A DNA stretch of 30,404 bases from Saprospiraceae bacterium UBA7328 (GCA_002471345.1 DKPS01000093.1:1-30404), one strand, 5' to 3'; counted from the stretch's first letter, positions 17,133-26,201 are shown. Notes: a model not told the origin generated them from the sequence alone. A program made the numbers and translations.

Positions 17133-18974
17133 CTATTTTTTCTTCGGGTTCTTCTTGTTTTGCTGTAATTGTTGTTGCTTCATTGCATCTTCAAGGCGCT
17201 GTTGAAATTTACCTTTTTTCTTAGGATTCGCCTTGTTGAGATCTAGTTCGGATTTGATTTTTTCATCATTAAAGACGTACTTTTTGGTAATTACTGTTTG
17301 TAATATATTCATTAATTGACTAAAGAACATATAACATGTTAATCCTGAAGCGTAAGTATTAAAATAAACGAAGAACATGAGAGGCATGAGATATTGTACA
17401 TATTTCATTGCCGGATTGGCACTCATATCCATGTGTTTCATGTTATAATAGGTATACACCACTTGACTTATCGCCCATAGAATTGTGAAAAGACTAAGGT
17501 GGGCACCAAACATTGGAAGTGTAAAAGGTAAACTTATGAATGCGTCATAGGAGGACAAATCATTGGCCCATAGGAAAGCTTCTTGCCTGAAAGTAATAGA
17601 AGCTGGGAAAAATCTAAAGAGCGCATACCATATAGGTATCTGAATAATCATAGGCAGACATCCTCCCATTGGGTTGACGCCATATTCCCTATATACCTTC
17701 ATTGTCTCCATTTGGATCTTCTGAGCATCATCTTTGAATTTGGTTTTGAGATGTGCCAGCTCAGGTTTTAATACGCCCATTTTAGCTTGGGAATAGAGCA
17801 TCTTATAATATAGGGGGTAGAGCAACATCTTAATGATAAAAATTAAAATGAGAATAACCAGACCTTTACTACTTATGAATTTGGATAGAAAATTAAACGA
17901 AGGGCGTATGACAACTCGGTTTATATCGCCAAATATGCTTCTCCCATATGGAATAATGGTTTCAAGGCCGACGCCATAAGAATCTAGGTTTTCATACTCA
18001 TTAGGGCCTATATACATGGTCATGGCTATACTTTCAGCCGCACCATTGTTGTATGGGATATTAAGTTGACTTCCTATTGTTTTTAGCTCATCTGGATCTT
18101 CTATCATCTCAGTGCTAAAAGAACCACCATCAAATGGGGTTTCACCGCTCATAATGCTTGTATTGAAGAATTGATGAGCATGGGAAACCCATTCTATCTT
18201 CTTTTCTGGTTCTTCAATTAAGTCATCAGCCATGCAATTACAATAGTCAGAATCATCGTCTTTTTCTTTGAAATAAACAGACGAATAGCGGCTTGGCCAC
18301 ATTTCATTTTGTTCTATTGCATTCAGAACATTAATCCAATTCATTTTCACAGAAGCCTCTGTTCTGCTCAGATCATTTTGGAGACCATTGAATTTGATTT
18401 GATAAGATAAGTCATACCCTTCTCCCAAGTCGTAAATCTGTTGAAAAGAGCCGCCGTTTGATGTGGTGGCCGTGAAAGTTACTTGGTTTCCAGTTTTATC
18501 AGAAGTAAAGTACAAGTCCTCAGAAGAGATAGTCTTATTGTTTAGATTGAGTAAATATTCAAACTTGTTCCTCTCATTATCCATTAAGGTGACTTGAGAA
18601 GTTTCTTCTACCCCTTCCTTATTTTTCCTTATTTTGAGATGTTCCTTTAATTCAGCCTTTACTATTTTACCTCCTTTACTGCTAAAGGTGATTTTTAATT
18701 TATCATTTTCAATAGTAGAAAGTTCTACTTCACCAGATGCTGCAGTTGAAAAAACTCCATACTGTCCTAGAAGAGCAGCTGATGCCAGACTGTCTGTTTG
18801 AGGTACAGGATTTGTAACTTGAGATTTTTGCTCAGTCCCCCCTATTTCTGATGGCTCTGCGACTAGTTCTTGCGTTGTATCTTCCTCTATAGGAGGTTCT
18901 AAGGACTGCATATTCCATGTCCAAACCAATATGATAAATATGAGAATCAATCCAATTGTTTGATTACGATCCAT
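17133..18974 (-). CDS. yidC: Membrane protein insertase YidC
   Basis: A 613-residue insertase of the Gram-negative type. An N-terminal membrane segment (about 5-22) is followed by a large periplasmic domain (about 60-355). The conserved YidC/Oxa1 core lies at about 362-567, with IIKMLLYPLYYKMLYSQAKM (380-399), the cytoplasmic hairpin with YREYGVNPMGGCLPMIIQIPIWYALF (428-453), and further membrane segments. The charged residue in the hydrophilic groove is Lys382, where Escherichia coli has an arginine; positive charge is kept. A basic, Gln/Lys-rich tail (about 575-613) probably contacts the ribosome. It is first gene of a probable operon with gpsA and the PspA-like gene. Confidence 0.97.
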   Translation of the reverse strand: MDRNQTIGLILIFIILVWTWNMQSLEPPIEEDTTQELVAEPSEIGGTEQKSQVTNPVPQTDSLASAALLGQYGVFSTAASGEVELSTIENDKLKITFSSKGGKIVKAELKEHLKIRKNKEGVEETSQVTLMDNERNKFEYLLNLNNKTISSEDLYFTSDKTGNQVTFTATTSNGGSFQQIYDLGEGYDLSYQIKFNGLQNDLSRTEASVKMNWINVLNAIEQNEMWPSRYSSVYFKEKDDDSDYCNCMADDLIEEPEKKIEWVSHAHQFFNTSIMSGETPFDGGSFSTEMIEDPDELKTIGSQLNIPYNNGAAESIAMTMYIGPNEYENLDSYGVGLETIIPYGRSIFGDINRVVIRPSFNFLSKFISSKGLVILILIFIIKMLLYPLYYKMLYSQAKMGVLKPELAHLKTKFKDDAQKIQMETMKVYREYGVNPMGGCLPMIIQIPIWYALFRFFPASITFRQEAFLWANDLSSYDAFISLPFTLPMFGAHLSLFTILWAISQVVYTYYNMKHMDMSANPAMKYVQYLMPLMFFVYFNTYASGLTCYMFFSQLMNILQTVITKKYVFNDEKIKSELDLNKANPKKKGKFQQRLEDAMKQQQLQQNKKNPKKK

Positions 18975-18998
18975 TTATTTTTGTCTTATAAATTCGCG

Positions 18999-19006
18999 CA
19001 AAGGTA
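18999..19006 (-). promoter_or_regulatory. Candidate -7 element for yidC operon
   Basis: The minus strand reads TACCTTTG, an exact TAnnTTTG, 24 nt upstream of the yidC ATG. No TTG sits at the expected -33 distance, so it is a partial match. It lies back to back with the CorA-like promoter in a 162-nt divergent gap. Confidence 0.45.
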
Positions 19007-19112
19007 ATATTTTGGAAAAGACATTGTAGTAGTGTTGGACAAGTCTTGAAAATATAGTGATAAGCGTACGTTTTTTATAGTATTTCATTAAATCAAGAAT
19101 CATACTTGGCGC

Positions 19113-19120
19113 TATCTTTG
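19113..19120 (+). promoter_or_regulatory. -7 element of corA-like gene
   Basis: TATCTTTG matches the Bacteroidota TAnnTTTG -7 element exactly and is identical to the elements before the DUF4249 and porP-like genes. The -33 TTG is weak (a TTA 22 nt upstream). Only 16 nt separate it from the ATG, so the mRNA leader would be very short, about 10 nt. Confidence 0.55.
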
Positions 19121-19136
19121 CCTCCTATTAAGAGTT

Positions 19137-20087
19137 ATGATCAAGTATTATAAAAAAGTGGGATCACAGTTTGAAGAGTCAGATGCTTCTGATGTCGACT
19201 GGATTAATATTGAGCCTCCTTATGATCATAATGAATTAGAAAAAATTGCAACTCAATACAACATTCCACTTGATCTTCTCACTGACTCCCTTGATATAGA
19301 TGAGAGAAGTAGATATGAAAAAGAAGATAATTTAAAGTTCTTACTAGTCAATACACCAGTCCTCAATCAGGAAAAGGGTGAAAATGGTCCTATATATATC
19401 ACAGCACCAATTGGAATTATTCTTTTGGAAGGAAAAGTTATCACTATAAGTAGTGTAGATAATCCAATCATAAATAGGTTTGAGAAAGGATATGTCAAAA
19501 TAACGGATGCTGTAAATGAAGTTGCATTCACACTAAAAATTCTTCAACAGACAGTTTTTGAGTTTTTGAAATGTTTGAAAAAGCTAAATCTAAGAAGGAC
19601 ATTGATAGAACGAGAGTTGTACAATTCAAGTAGAAATAAAGAATTACAACAGCTACTTCGAATAGAAAAGTCATTGGTCTATTTTGTGAACTCTATAAGT
19701 GACAATGGTCTCTTGAATCAGAAGATTAAAAGAGTGGATTTTCTAAAGATAAGAAATGATGAAGATCTCATTGACCTCTTTGAAGATATCTTAATTGACA
19801 ACGGTCAAGCACTTGAAATGGCTAATGTTCATACCAATATTTTGAGTAGTACAATGGAAGCCTATGCATCTATTATATCTAATAATATGAATGTCTTCAT
19901 CCAGAGGCTCACTGTGATCACAATTATCCTAATGGTACCCACATTAGTAGCCAGTTTTTATGGGATGAATCTCGATCATTTGCCATTAAAAGGTCATCCT
20001 TTTGCATTCTATTTTATCATACTGATTTCCATCCTTGGAGGTTTGGCATTGGTATGGTTCTTTGGAAGGCGAAAAGATGCATTATAA
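19137..20087 (+). CDS. corA: CorA-family Mg2+/divalent cation transporter
   Basis: A 316-residue channel-type transporter of usual CorA length. An N-terminal cytoplasmic alpha/beta domain (1-about 130) leads into long stalk helices (about 130-255), then two C-terminal membrane segments (about 257-275 and 290-309). The selectivity motif YGMN at 275-278 ends the first segment, as in CorA pentamers, and the basic tail RRKDAL follows the second. Several acidic residues in the N-domain could serve as cytoplasmic Mg2+ sensors, though individual sites cannot be assigned. Substrate is most likely Mg2+, but Co2+, Ni2+ or Zn2+ members of the family cannot be excluded. It is divergent from yidC, and no terminator separates it convincingly from nrdB. 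Confidence 0.93.
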   Translation: MIKYYKKVGSQFEESDASDVDWINIEPPYDHNELEKIATQYNIPLDLLTDSLDIDERSRYEKEDNLKFLLVNTPVLNQEKGENGPIYITAPIGIILLEGKVITISSVDNPIINRFEKGYVKITDAVNEVAFTLKILQQTVFEFLKCLKKLNLRRTLIERELYNSSRNKELQQLLRIEKSLVYFVNSISDNGLLNQKIKRVDFLKIRNDEDLIDLFEDILIDNGQALEMANVHTNILSSTMEAYASIISNNMNVFIQRLTVITIILMVPTLVASFYGMNLDHLPLKGHPFAFYFIILISILGGLALVWFFGRRKDAL

Positions 20088-20177
20088 CTTTCACATTACG
20101 TATTTGGTTGATATATAACATATTGATAGTCAATATTACCTATGACTTTTATCAATATTAACACCCTCTCTCAGTTC

Positions 20178-20199
20178 CATATTAATTTTTTTTAATATG
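20178..20199. repeat. AT-rich 8-bp inverted repeat in nrdB upstream region
   Basis: CATATTAA (20178-20185) and TTAATATG (20192-20199) are perfect reverse complements around a T6 spacer. It lies 12 nt upstream of the DnaA-box pair. It may be an operator; as a terminator for corA it would be weak because nearly all pairs are A-T. Confidence 0.4.
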
Positions 20200-20211
20200 T
20201 TTACAAAAAAC

Positions 20212-20232
20212 TTATCAACACGATGTGGATAA
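20212..20232. promoter_or_regulatory. Inverted pair of DnaA boxes upstream of nrdBA
   Basis: TGTGGATAA (20224-20232) is the exact reverse complement of the consensus DnaA box TTATCCACA. TTATCAACA (20212-20220) is a one-mismatch box on the opposite strand. A 3-nt spacer makes them a near-perfect palindrome about 190 nt before the nrdB ATG. In E. coli, DnaA regulates nrdAB through boxes in its promoter, so a similar link of dNTP synthesis to replication is plausible here. Confidence 0.6.
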
Positions 20233-20353
20233 ATCAAGATTTCTGATATGGGCATATTAGCGAATATTTCCATTTATTTGTTGTCCCGTTCGTAGTGAAG
20301 TATTCCTTTCAGAATAGGCAACCATTCTAAGGACGATATGATAATATTTTTTA

Positions 20354-20374
20354 TCCTTCTTCATTGAAGAAGGA
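20354..20374 (+). repeat. Perfect 9-bp hairpin in nrdB leader
   Basis: TCCTTCTTC (20354-20362) pairs exactly with GAAGAAGGA (20366-20374) around ATT. It ends 47 nt before the nrdB start and has no following T run, so it is not a terminator. It could stabilise the mRNA, or the purine-rich arm could affect ribosome access. Confidence 0.5.
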
Positions 20375-20421
20375 CTGGAATAGGAACCTCTTAAAGTGAA
20401 CAAAGTAAAGAGCTAAGAACC

Positions 20422-21399
20422 ATGACTAAATTTGTAGAACCGTTACTTAAGGACAACCCCAACAGATTTGTATTATTTCCAATAGAACATGATGACATTT
20501 GGGCGTTCTACAAAAAATCAGAAGCGAGTTTTTGGACAGCTGAGGAAATTGATCTTCACCAAGATCTTTCAGACTGGACTAACAAATTAAATGATAATGA
20601 GAGGCATTTTGTAAAACATGTTTTGGCATTTTTTGCTGCGAGTGATGGAATAGTTAATGAAAACTTAGCTGAGAATATGGTGACTGAGGTACAGTACACT
20701 GAAGCTAAATTCTTCTATGGTTTTCAGATAATGATGGAGAATATCCATTCTGAAACATATTCTCTTCTTATCGATACGTATATAAAAGATAATAAAGAGA
20801 AAGATTATTTATTCAATGCCATAGAGAATATGGATTGTGTAAAGAAAAAGGCTGATTGGGCTTTCAAATGGATTGACAATGGAAGTTTTGCAGAAAGATT
20901 GATTGCTTTTGCTGCGGTAGAAGGAATTTTCTTCTCAGGTTCTTTTTGTTCGATCTTTTGGTTAAAGAAGAGAGGGCTGATGCCAGGACTATCTTTTTCT
21001 AACGAATTGATTTCTCGAGATGAAGGAATGCATTGTGATTTTGCATGTCTTCTTTATAATCAACATATTCAGCAAAAACTACCTAAAGAAAGATTGCAGG
21101 AAATGATTACTGATGCTGTGGAAATAGAGAAGGAGTTTGTTTCTGATTCATTACCAGTAAATCTTATTGGTATGAACTCGGAAATGATGTGTCACTATAT
21201 AGAATTTGTAGCTGATAGATTATTAGTTGCATTGGGTAATTCCAAAGTATATAATGCTGAAAACCCTTTTCCTTGGATGGAATTAATTTCACTACAAGGC
21301 AAGACAAATTTCTTTGAAAAAAGAGTTGGAGACTATCAAAAATCGGGTGTAATGGCTGATAAGGATAAGCAAGTTTTCTCTCTTGATGAAGATTTCTAA
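20422..21399 (+). CDS. nrdB: Ribonucleotide reductase class Ia, beta (radical) subunit
   Basis: A 325-residue R2 subunit that holds the di-iron/tyrosyl radical cofactor used to reduce ribonucleotides. Predicted metal ligands are Asp75, Glu106, His109, Glu167, Glu201 and His204, with the radical tyrosine Tyr113 (ENIHSETY, 106-113). The C-terminus ends FSLDEDF, very close to the R2 tail (FTLDADF) that docks onto R1 in animals, marking the eukaryote-like branch of class I. No metal ligand or radical residue is missing. It precedes nrdA by 66 nt in one operon, the reverse of the E. coli nrdA-nrdB order. The long leader with DnaA boxes suggests cell-cycle control. Confidence 0.96.
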   Translation: MTKFVEPLLKDNPNRFVLFPIEHDDIWAFYKKSEASFWTAEEIDLHQDLSDWTNKLNDNERHFVKHVLAFFAASDGIVNENLAENMVTEVQYTEAKFFYGFQIMMENIHSETYSLLIDTYIKDNKEKDYLFNAIENMDCVKKKADWAFKWIDNGSFAERLIAFAAVEGIFFSGSFCSIFWLKKRGLMPGLSFSNELISRDEGMHCDFACLLYNQHIQQKLPKERLQEMITDAVEIEKEFVSDSLPVNLIGMNSEMMCHYIEFVADRLLVALGNSKVYNAENPFPWMELISLQGKTNFFEKRVGDYQKSGVMADKDKQVFSLDEDF

Positions 21400-21465
21400 T
21401 TACTGGTACTAAATGTCTGTTAAAACAAGAAAACTCATTCTAACATTCTAAACATTTAACACCCC

Positions 21466-23829
21466 ATGCAAGTACTAAAAAGAAGTGGCAAAAAAGAAGA
21501 AGTAAGCTTTGACAAAATAACGGCACGTATAAAAAAGCTCTGCTATGGTCTGGACGATCGACACATCGAGCCTATAGAAATAGGTAAAAAGGTTATTCAA
21601 GGCCTATTTGATGGTGTTTCTACTACTCAATTAGATGATTTGGCAGCTGAGACTGCAGCATCTTTGACCACAAATCACCCAGAATACGCAATTCTTGCCG
21701 CGAGGATAGCAATCTCAAATTTGCACAAAAACACGAAAAAGTCTTTTTCAGGTACAATGCAAGATTTATATGAATATATAGATCCCAAGACTGGTCAAAA
21801 GGCTGGACTTATTGCTGAGAGTTTGATGAATGTAATCAAAAAGAATCAGGAAATAATTGATTCAGCCATAATTTATGATAGAGATTTCACTTTCGATTAC
21901 TTCGGATTTAAGACATTGGAGAGAGCCTATTTATTAAGAATGAATGGCGAAGTTGTTGAGAGACCTCAGCATATGCTTATGAGGGCATCATTAGGGATTC
22001 ATGGAGAGGATTTGACCAGTGCGCTAGAGACCTACAATTTGATGTCTGAGAAGTGGTTCGTACATGCTACTCCAACACTGTTTAATGCAGGGACTCCACG
22101 ACCACAGTTGTCTTCTTGTTTTTTATTGACAATGACTGATGATAGTATTCCAGGAATTTTCGAAACACTTTCTAGATGTGCAAAGATATCACAAAGTGCA
22201 GGAGGCATTGGGTTAAGCTTACATAATATTAGAGCCAAAGGAAGCTATATAAAAGGTACAGGAGGTACATCTAACGGAATCATTCCAATGCTGAAAGTAT
22301 TTAATGATACTGCTAGATATGTAGATCAAGGGGGAGGAAAAAGAAAAGGAGCCTTTGCCATGTATTTAGAGCCTTGGCATGCTGATATCTACGACTTCCT
22401 TGATTTGAAAAAGAATCATGGAAAGGAAGAACAAAGAGCTAGAGACCTTTTCTATGCGATGTGGATATCTGATCTCTTTATGAAAAGGGTTAAAGAAGAT
22501 GCAGAGTGGTCACTATTTTGTCCTAATGAAGCAATAGGATTAGCTGATTGCTATGGAGAAGAGTTTGAGAAATTGTATACAAAATATGAGAAAGAAGGCT
22601 TAGCGCGAAAGACAGTCAAGGCTCAGCACCTTTGGTTTCATGTTTTAGATTCTCAGATAGAGACGGGTACACCATATATACTATATAAGGATGCTTGTAA
22701 TGAAAAATCGAATCAAAAGAACCTTGGTACAATTAAGTCTAGTAATCTCTGTACGGAAATACTAGAATTTACTTCTCCTGATGAAGTGGCAGTATGTAAT
22801 TTAGCTTCTATAGCTCTTCCTAAATTTGTCAATGATGGGAAGTTTAATTATGAGGAGTTGCATAGAATTACGAGAGTAATTACTAGAAATCTGAATAAGA
22901 TAATTGATGTAAACTACTATCCTGTACCTGAAGCAGAAAAGTCTAATTTTAGGCACAGACCAATAGGAATAGGAGTGCAAGGTTTAGCTGATGCTTATAT
23001 TCTGTGTCGACACCCTTTTGAAAGCGCGGAGGCTTTGGAAATGAATAAAATGATCTTTGAAACGATCTATCATGCTTCTGTAACAGAATCTGTAGAACTA
23101 GCTAAGAAAGAAGGGGCGTATGAGACTTTCAAAGGATCACCAGCTAGTAAAGGAATTCTTCAATTTGACATGTGGAATGTAACACCTTCAGATAGGTATG
23201 ACTGGAAGTCTTTGAAAGCTGAAATTAAGAAATCCGGAATGAGAAACAGTTTGTTACTTGCTCCAATGCCAACGGCTTCCACCTCTCAAATATTAGGGAA
23301 CAATGAATGTATAGAGCCTTATACTTCAAATGTTTATACTAGACGAACACTTTCTGGTGAATATGTTATTGTTAACAAACATCTACTCAAGGACCTCATC
23401 GATAGAGGTATTTGGAATGAAGACATAAAGGAGAAACTAATTGCGGCGAACGGTTCTGTAATGGACATAGAAGAGATTCCTCAGGACTTAAAAGAATTAT
23501 ACAAGACAGTTTGGGAAATAAGTCAAAAGAACATTATCAATCAAGCTGCCGATAGAGGGGCATACATATGTCAGAGTCAGAGCTTAAACTTATTTGTTGA
23601 TAATCCCAATTATGGAAAGTTGACTTCAATGCATTTTTATGCATGGCAGAAGGGATTAAAGACTGGAATGTACTATCTCAGAAGTAAAGCAGCAGTTGAT
23701 CCTATTAAATTTACACTTAGTTCAAAGCATCAGCAAAAATTTATTGCTGAAGAACAAAAAGAAGGAGAGGAGATCGTAGAAGGAGAAGTGTGTACAATGG
23801 AAGATGGCTGCCTTATGTGTGGTAGTTAG
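21466..23829 (+). CDS. nrdA: Ribonucleotide reductase class Ia, alpha (catalytic) subunit
   Basis: A 787-residue R1 subunit reducing NDPs to dNDPs. The N-terminal ATP-cone (1-about 92, [18 protein letters not shown]) is the allosteric activity site. Active-site residues Cys218, Asn427, Cys429, Glu431 and Cys444 fall at the numbers used for the mammalian enzyme. The Tyr736-Tyr737 pair (GMYYLR) continues the radical path, and the C-terminal CLMCGS (782-787) carries the thioredoxin-reducible cysteines in the same form as animal R1. From memory of the human sequence, similarity is high throughout. It is thus a eukaryote-like class Ia enzyme rather than the E. coli type. It is oxygen-dependent because of its NrdB partner. 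A terminator follows 29 nt after the stop codon. Confidence 0.97.
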   Translation: MQVLKRSGKKEEVSFDKITARIKKLCYGLDDRHIEPIEIGKKVIQGLFDGVSTTQLDDLAAETAASLTTNHPEYAILAARIAISNLHKNTKKSFSGTMQDLYEYIDPKTGQKAGLIAESLMNVIKKNQEIIDSAIIYDRDFTFDYFGFKTLERAYLLRMNGEVVERPQHMLMRASLGIHGEDLTSALETYNLMSEKWFVHATPTLFNAGTPRPQLSSCFLLTMTDDSIPGIFETLSRCAKISQSAGGIGLSLHNIRAKGSYIKGTGGTSNGIIPMLKVFNDTARYVDQGGGKRKGAFAMYLEPWHADIYDFLDLKKNHGKEEQRARDLFYAMWISDLFMKRVKEDAEWSLFCPNEAIGLADCYGEEFEKLYTKYEKEGLARKTVKAQHLWFHVLDSQIETGTPYILYKDACNEKSNQKNLGTIKSSNLCTEILEFTSPDEVAVCNLASIALPKFVNDGKFNYEELHRITRVITRNLNKIIDVNYYPVPEAEKSNFRHRPIGIGVQGLADAYILCRHPFESAEALEMNKMIFETIYHASVTESVELAKKEGAYETFKGSPASKGILQFDMWNVTPSDRYDWKSLKAEIKKSGMRNSLLLAPMPTASTSQILGNNECIEPYTSNVYTRRTLSGEYVIVNKHLLKDLIDRGIWNEDIKEKLIAANGSVMDIEEIPQDLKELYKTVWEISQKNIINQAADRGAYICQSQSLNLFVDNPNYGKLTSMHFYAWQKGLKTGMYYLRSKAAVDPIKFTLSSKHQQKFIAEEQKEGEEIVEGEVCTMEDGCLMCGS

Positions 23830-23857
23830 AAATAACAATTTATTCTCGGAAATGATA

Positions 23858-23891
23858 AGAGGAATTCTTTTACGAGAATCCCTCTTTTTTT
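23858..23891 (+). terminator. Terminator after nrdA, overlapping sirtuin 3' end
   Basis: AGAGGAATTCT (23858-23868) and AGAATCCCTCT (23875-23885) form an 11-bp stem with one A-C mismatch and a 6-nt loop, followed by a T run (23885-23891). The right arm overlaps the last codons of the convergent sirtuin gene, so the two transcripts share this region. Confidence 0.7.
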
Positions 23892-24568
23892 ATTCTTTCT
23901 ACTAAAAGTGGAACTTGCTCAGTGGCTGGGCCTTTCAAAATCTCAAGTTTCTTGTTTCTCGTTAATTCGTGATTGGGTTGTGGATCTAAATCACAGTAAT
24001 AGATCTCAGATTGCTCCTTAGCATATCCACAAAGACCTGCTGCAGGATAAACCTGCATAGAAGTGCCAATTATGATCAGTTTATCAGAGTTTTCAATATG
24101 TGGGATAGCTTCATCCAGCATAGGAACAGCCTCTCCAAACCAAACGATATGAGGACGAAGTTGATGCCCATCCTCCGCCATGTCTCCTAGCTGTAAATCC
24201 TTGTCCCAGTCATAGACAAGCCTATGTGTTGCTACACTTCGCACTTTATTTAACTCACCATGTAGATGAATAATGTTTTTGCTGCCTCCTCTTTCATGAA
24301 GGTCATCAACATTTTGAGTGATAATTGTTACGTCATGATATTTGTCTAATTCTGCTAAAGCTTTGTGAGCGAGATTAGGAACAACATCTTTGAGCTGCAT
24401 TCTTCTTTTGTTATAAAAGTCTAAGACAAGACTTTGATTTTTATGCCACCCTTGAATAGATGCCACTTCCATGACATCATGATCTTCCCAAAGGCCTCCA
24501 GAATCTCTAAATGTTTTGATTCCACTTTCAGCACTTATTCCTGCTCCTGTTAATACTGAGATTTTCAT
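23870..24568 (-). CDS. cobB: Class III sirtuin, NAD-dependent protein deacylase, zinc-less
   Basis: A 232-residue sirtuin removing acyl groups from lysines using NAD+. Motifs: GAGISAESGIKTFR (8-21), FYNKRRMQL (51-59) where Tyr52 and Arg55 match the pair that selects succinyl/malonyl groups in class III enzymes, TQNVDDLHERGG (84-95), HLHGEL with catalytic His103, and RPHIVWFGE (138-146). Sirtuins usually have four zinc cysteines between HGEL and WFGE; here that segment (105-141) has none, so the zinc ribbon has been lost and the module shortened. The catalytic residues are intact, so activity is still likely. Its ATG overlaps the upstream nnr stop by 4 nt (ATGA), implying translational coupling of two NAD-related genes. 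Confidence 0.93.
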   Translation of the reverse strand: MKISVLTGAGISAESGIKTFRDSGGLWEDHDVMEVASIQGWHKNQSLVLDFYNKRRMQLKDVVPNLAHKALAELDKYHDVTIITQNVDDLHERGGSKNIIHLHGELNKVRSVATHRLVYDWDKDLQLGDMAEDGHQLRPHIVWFGEAVPMLDEAIPHIENSDKLIIIGTSMQVYPAAGLCGYAKEQSEIYYCDLDPQPNHELTRNKKLEILKGPATEQVPLLVERIKKEGFS

Positions 24569-26079
24569 TGTCTATTCTTTATTTTAAATAATGCCTTTTC
24601 AACATAAGTTAATAATGAAATTGGTGTCATTGATGACATATGATGTTCTTTTACATACATATCGGCCGCTTTCCCATGAAAGAAAACACCTTTTATTGCT
24701 GATTCTATTGGTGAATAGCCTTGAGCGAGAAAACCGGTAATCATTCCTGTTAAAATATCACCGCTTCCTGCAACCGCTAAAGATGGGTTGCCGGTGCTGT
24801 TGAAATATAATTTTCCATGTTCATCACAAATACATGAGTAAGGTCCTTTTAGCACAGTGATACATTTATTGTCTATAGAAAAAGATTGAAGAAGAGATAG
24901 TTTCTCGGCCCCATCTACCCATTTTTTGCCTATGAGCTTTTTGAATTCACCAATATGAGGGGTCAGTATACTACTTAAAGGGATAAGATGTTTGAGATTA
25001 TAAATGGAGATAAGGTTTAGGGCATCAGCATCAAGAATTAATGGTTTTGTGGATTGTTCCAGAAAAGACCCTAGAGCTTGACCTGTGTCCTTGTGAGTTC
25101 CAAGACCTGGCCCAATACCTATTGTGGAATTATTTAAAAGAAATAATTCATTTATATGATCACCAAGATTGGTTTCCGATTTCATAAGATCAGGATAACC
25201 ATGAACTGAACCAAGTGCTTCTGAACAAGTTTGAATTGTACAATACCCAGTACCTACTGTCTGAACAGCGAGGGCAGCTAATAAAGGAGCTCCGGTCATC
25301 CCTTTGGCTCCACCAACAATTACAGCTTTCCCATTTTCTGTTTTATAATTTAGTAGCTTTCTTTCTACTAATTGCAAATGAGAGTGATCAGGAGTGATAT
25401 ATTCACCAAATGAGGACTTTTTATAAGATGAGTCGGATAGGCCAATATTGGCAAAGGAACAAATCTTCAATAATTCTAAATTCTCTTCAAAAAAGAATGA
25501 AGGTTTAGGATATTGAAAAGAGACTACACGTTTGGGGTTTATAATTTTATCTGATGGGTGATTTAGTCTGTTGCTAAATAACCCAGATGGTAGGTCTACG
25601 GAAATGACATAGTTCTCCAATTTGTTGATCTTCTCAACAAATGTCATTGGAATTCCATAAAGTGGTCGATCTAAGCCTATTCCAAATAAAGCATCAATAA
25701 TGATCGCGTCCTTAGAACAGTAAGGAATTAGTAGTTCAAGATCAATAGAATATACATTAATATTATTTATATGTGTTACACATTTAAGGTGTTCATTATT
25801 GAGTGTTGATCTTTTAGAGAAAAAATCTGGAATCCAGACATGGACTTTTTTGGAAGTCGTTTGATTGATGACTTTTGCTATCTCCAAGCCATCACCTCCG
25901 TTATTTCCTGGGCCGCAAATGACTACAATTTTTGATGCTTTTTTTAATTTTCTCTGTTTAAAAATGGTCTTTACAAATTTTATTGCCGCTGTGGTCATCA
26001 GCTCTGACCATGTGGTTTTCCTATCAACAACTGTAAGTCTTTCAATTTCCTTTATATCAGCCCCATTGTAAATCCTCAT
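24565..26079 (-). CDS. nnr: Bifunctional NAD(P)H-hydrate epimerase / ADP-dependent dehydratase
   Basis: A 504-residue NAD(P)HX repair enzyme. The N-terminal YjeF-type epimerase (about 1-215) has GPGNNGGDGL (56-65) and IIDALFGIGLDRP (127-139) with Asp129, and SVDLPSG (160-166). The C-terminal ribokinase-like dehydratase (about 225-500) has VGGAKGMTGAPLLA (255-268), GIGPGLG (321-327), LDADALN (349-355) and the catalytic AGSGDILTGMITGF (437-450) with Asp441. Both halves look complete. The epimerase interconverts the R and S forms of hydrated NAD(P)H and the dehydratase regenerates NAD(P)H using ADP. It overlaps the sirtuin gene by 4 nt, and is transcribed divergently from the porP-like gene across a 211-nt gap. 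Confidence 0.95.
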   Translation of the reverse strand: MRIYNGADIKEIERLTVVDRKTTWSELMTTAAIKFVKTIFKQRKLKKASKIVVICGPGNNGGDGLEIAKVINQTTSKKVHVWIPDFFSKRSTLNNEHLKCVTHINNINVYSIDLELLIPYCSKDAIIIDALFGIGLDRPLYGIPMTFVEKINKLENYVISVDLPSGLFSNRLNHPSDKIINPKRVVSFQYPKPSFFFEENLELLKICSFANIGLSDSSYKKSSFGEYITPDHSHLQLVERKLLNYKTENGKAVIVGGAKGMTGAPLLAALAVQTVGTGYCTIQTCSEALGSVHGYPDLMKSETNLGDHINELFLLNNSTIGIGPGLGTHKDTGQALGSFLEQSTKPLILDADALNLISIYNLKHLIPLSSILTPHIGEFKKLIGKKWVDGAEKLSLLQSFSIDNKCITVLKGPYSCICDEHGKLYFNSTGNPSLAVAGSGDILTGMITGFLAQGYSPIESAIKGVFFHGKAADMYVKEHHMSSMTPISLLTYVEKALFKIKNRQ

Positions 26080-26109
26080 AAAATCAAATTATATCTTGGT
26101 CCTATTGAC

Positions 26110-26123
26110 CTTCTTATAAGAAG
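26110..26123. promoter_or_regulatory. 14-bp perfect palindrome in nnr/porP divergent gap
   Basis: CTTCTTATAAGAAG is a perfect 14-bp palindrome, 31 nt upstream of the nnr start and about 110 nt before the porP-like promoter. Its size and symmetry suit a dimeric repressor site. No cognate regulator is identified. Confidence 0.4.
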
Positions 26124-26161
26124 TATGCCATAGGTGTTATTAAATACATGGTATTTTTATC

Positions 26162-26201
26162 AATATGTAATACGCCAATCATTATTAGTCAATTACATAT
26201 T
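26162..26201. repeat. 10-bp inverted repeat with 20-nt spacer upstream of porP-like gene
   Basis: AATATGTAAT (26162-26171) and ATTACATATT (26192-26201) are exact reverse complements. A T-rich run (26205-26211) follows. It may be a two-site operator. As a terminator it is weak, because the arms are AT-rich and the loop is long, and no plus-strand gene precedes it. Confidence 0.4.

Larger units (their letters stand above)
20088..20421 (+). other. 334-nt regulatory gap between corA and nrdB
   Basis: No coding frame or RNA gene is visible. The gap holds an AT-only inverted repeat (20178-20199), a pair of DnaA boxes (20212-20232), a weak -7-like TTTATTTG (20273-20280, one mismatch to TAnnTTTG) and a 9-bp hairpin (20354-20374). 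Together they look like a compound control region for the nrdBA genes. The transcription start cannot be fixed from sequence. Confidence 0.55.

Noticed and set aside
20178..20232. Possible replication origin: AT-rich repeat plus DnaA boxes
   Set aside because: Only two boxes are present, there is no dnaA or other origin-linked gene nearby, and the position before nrdB fits promoter regulation better.
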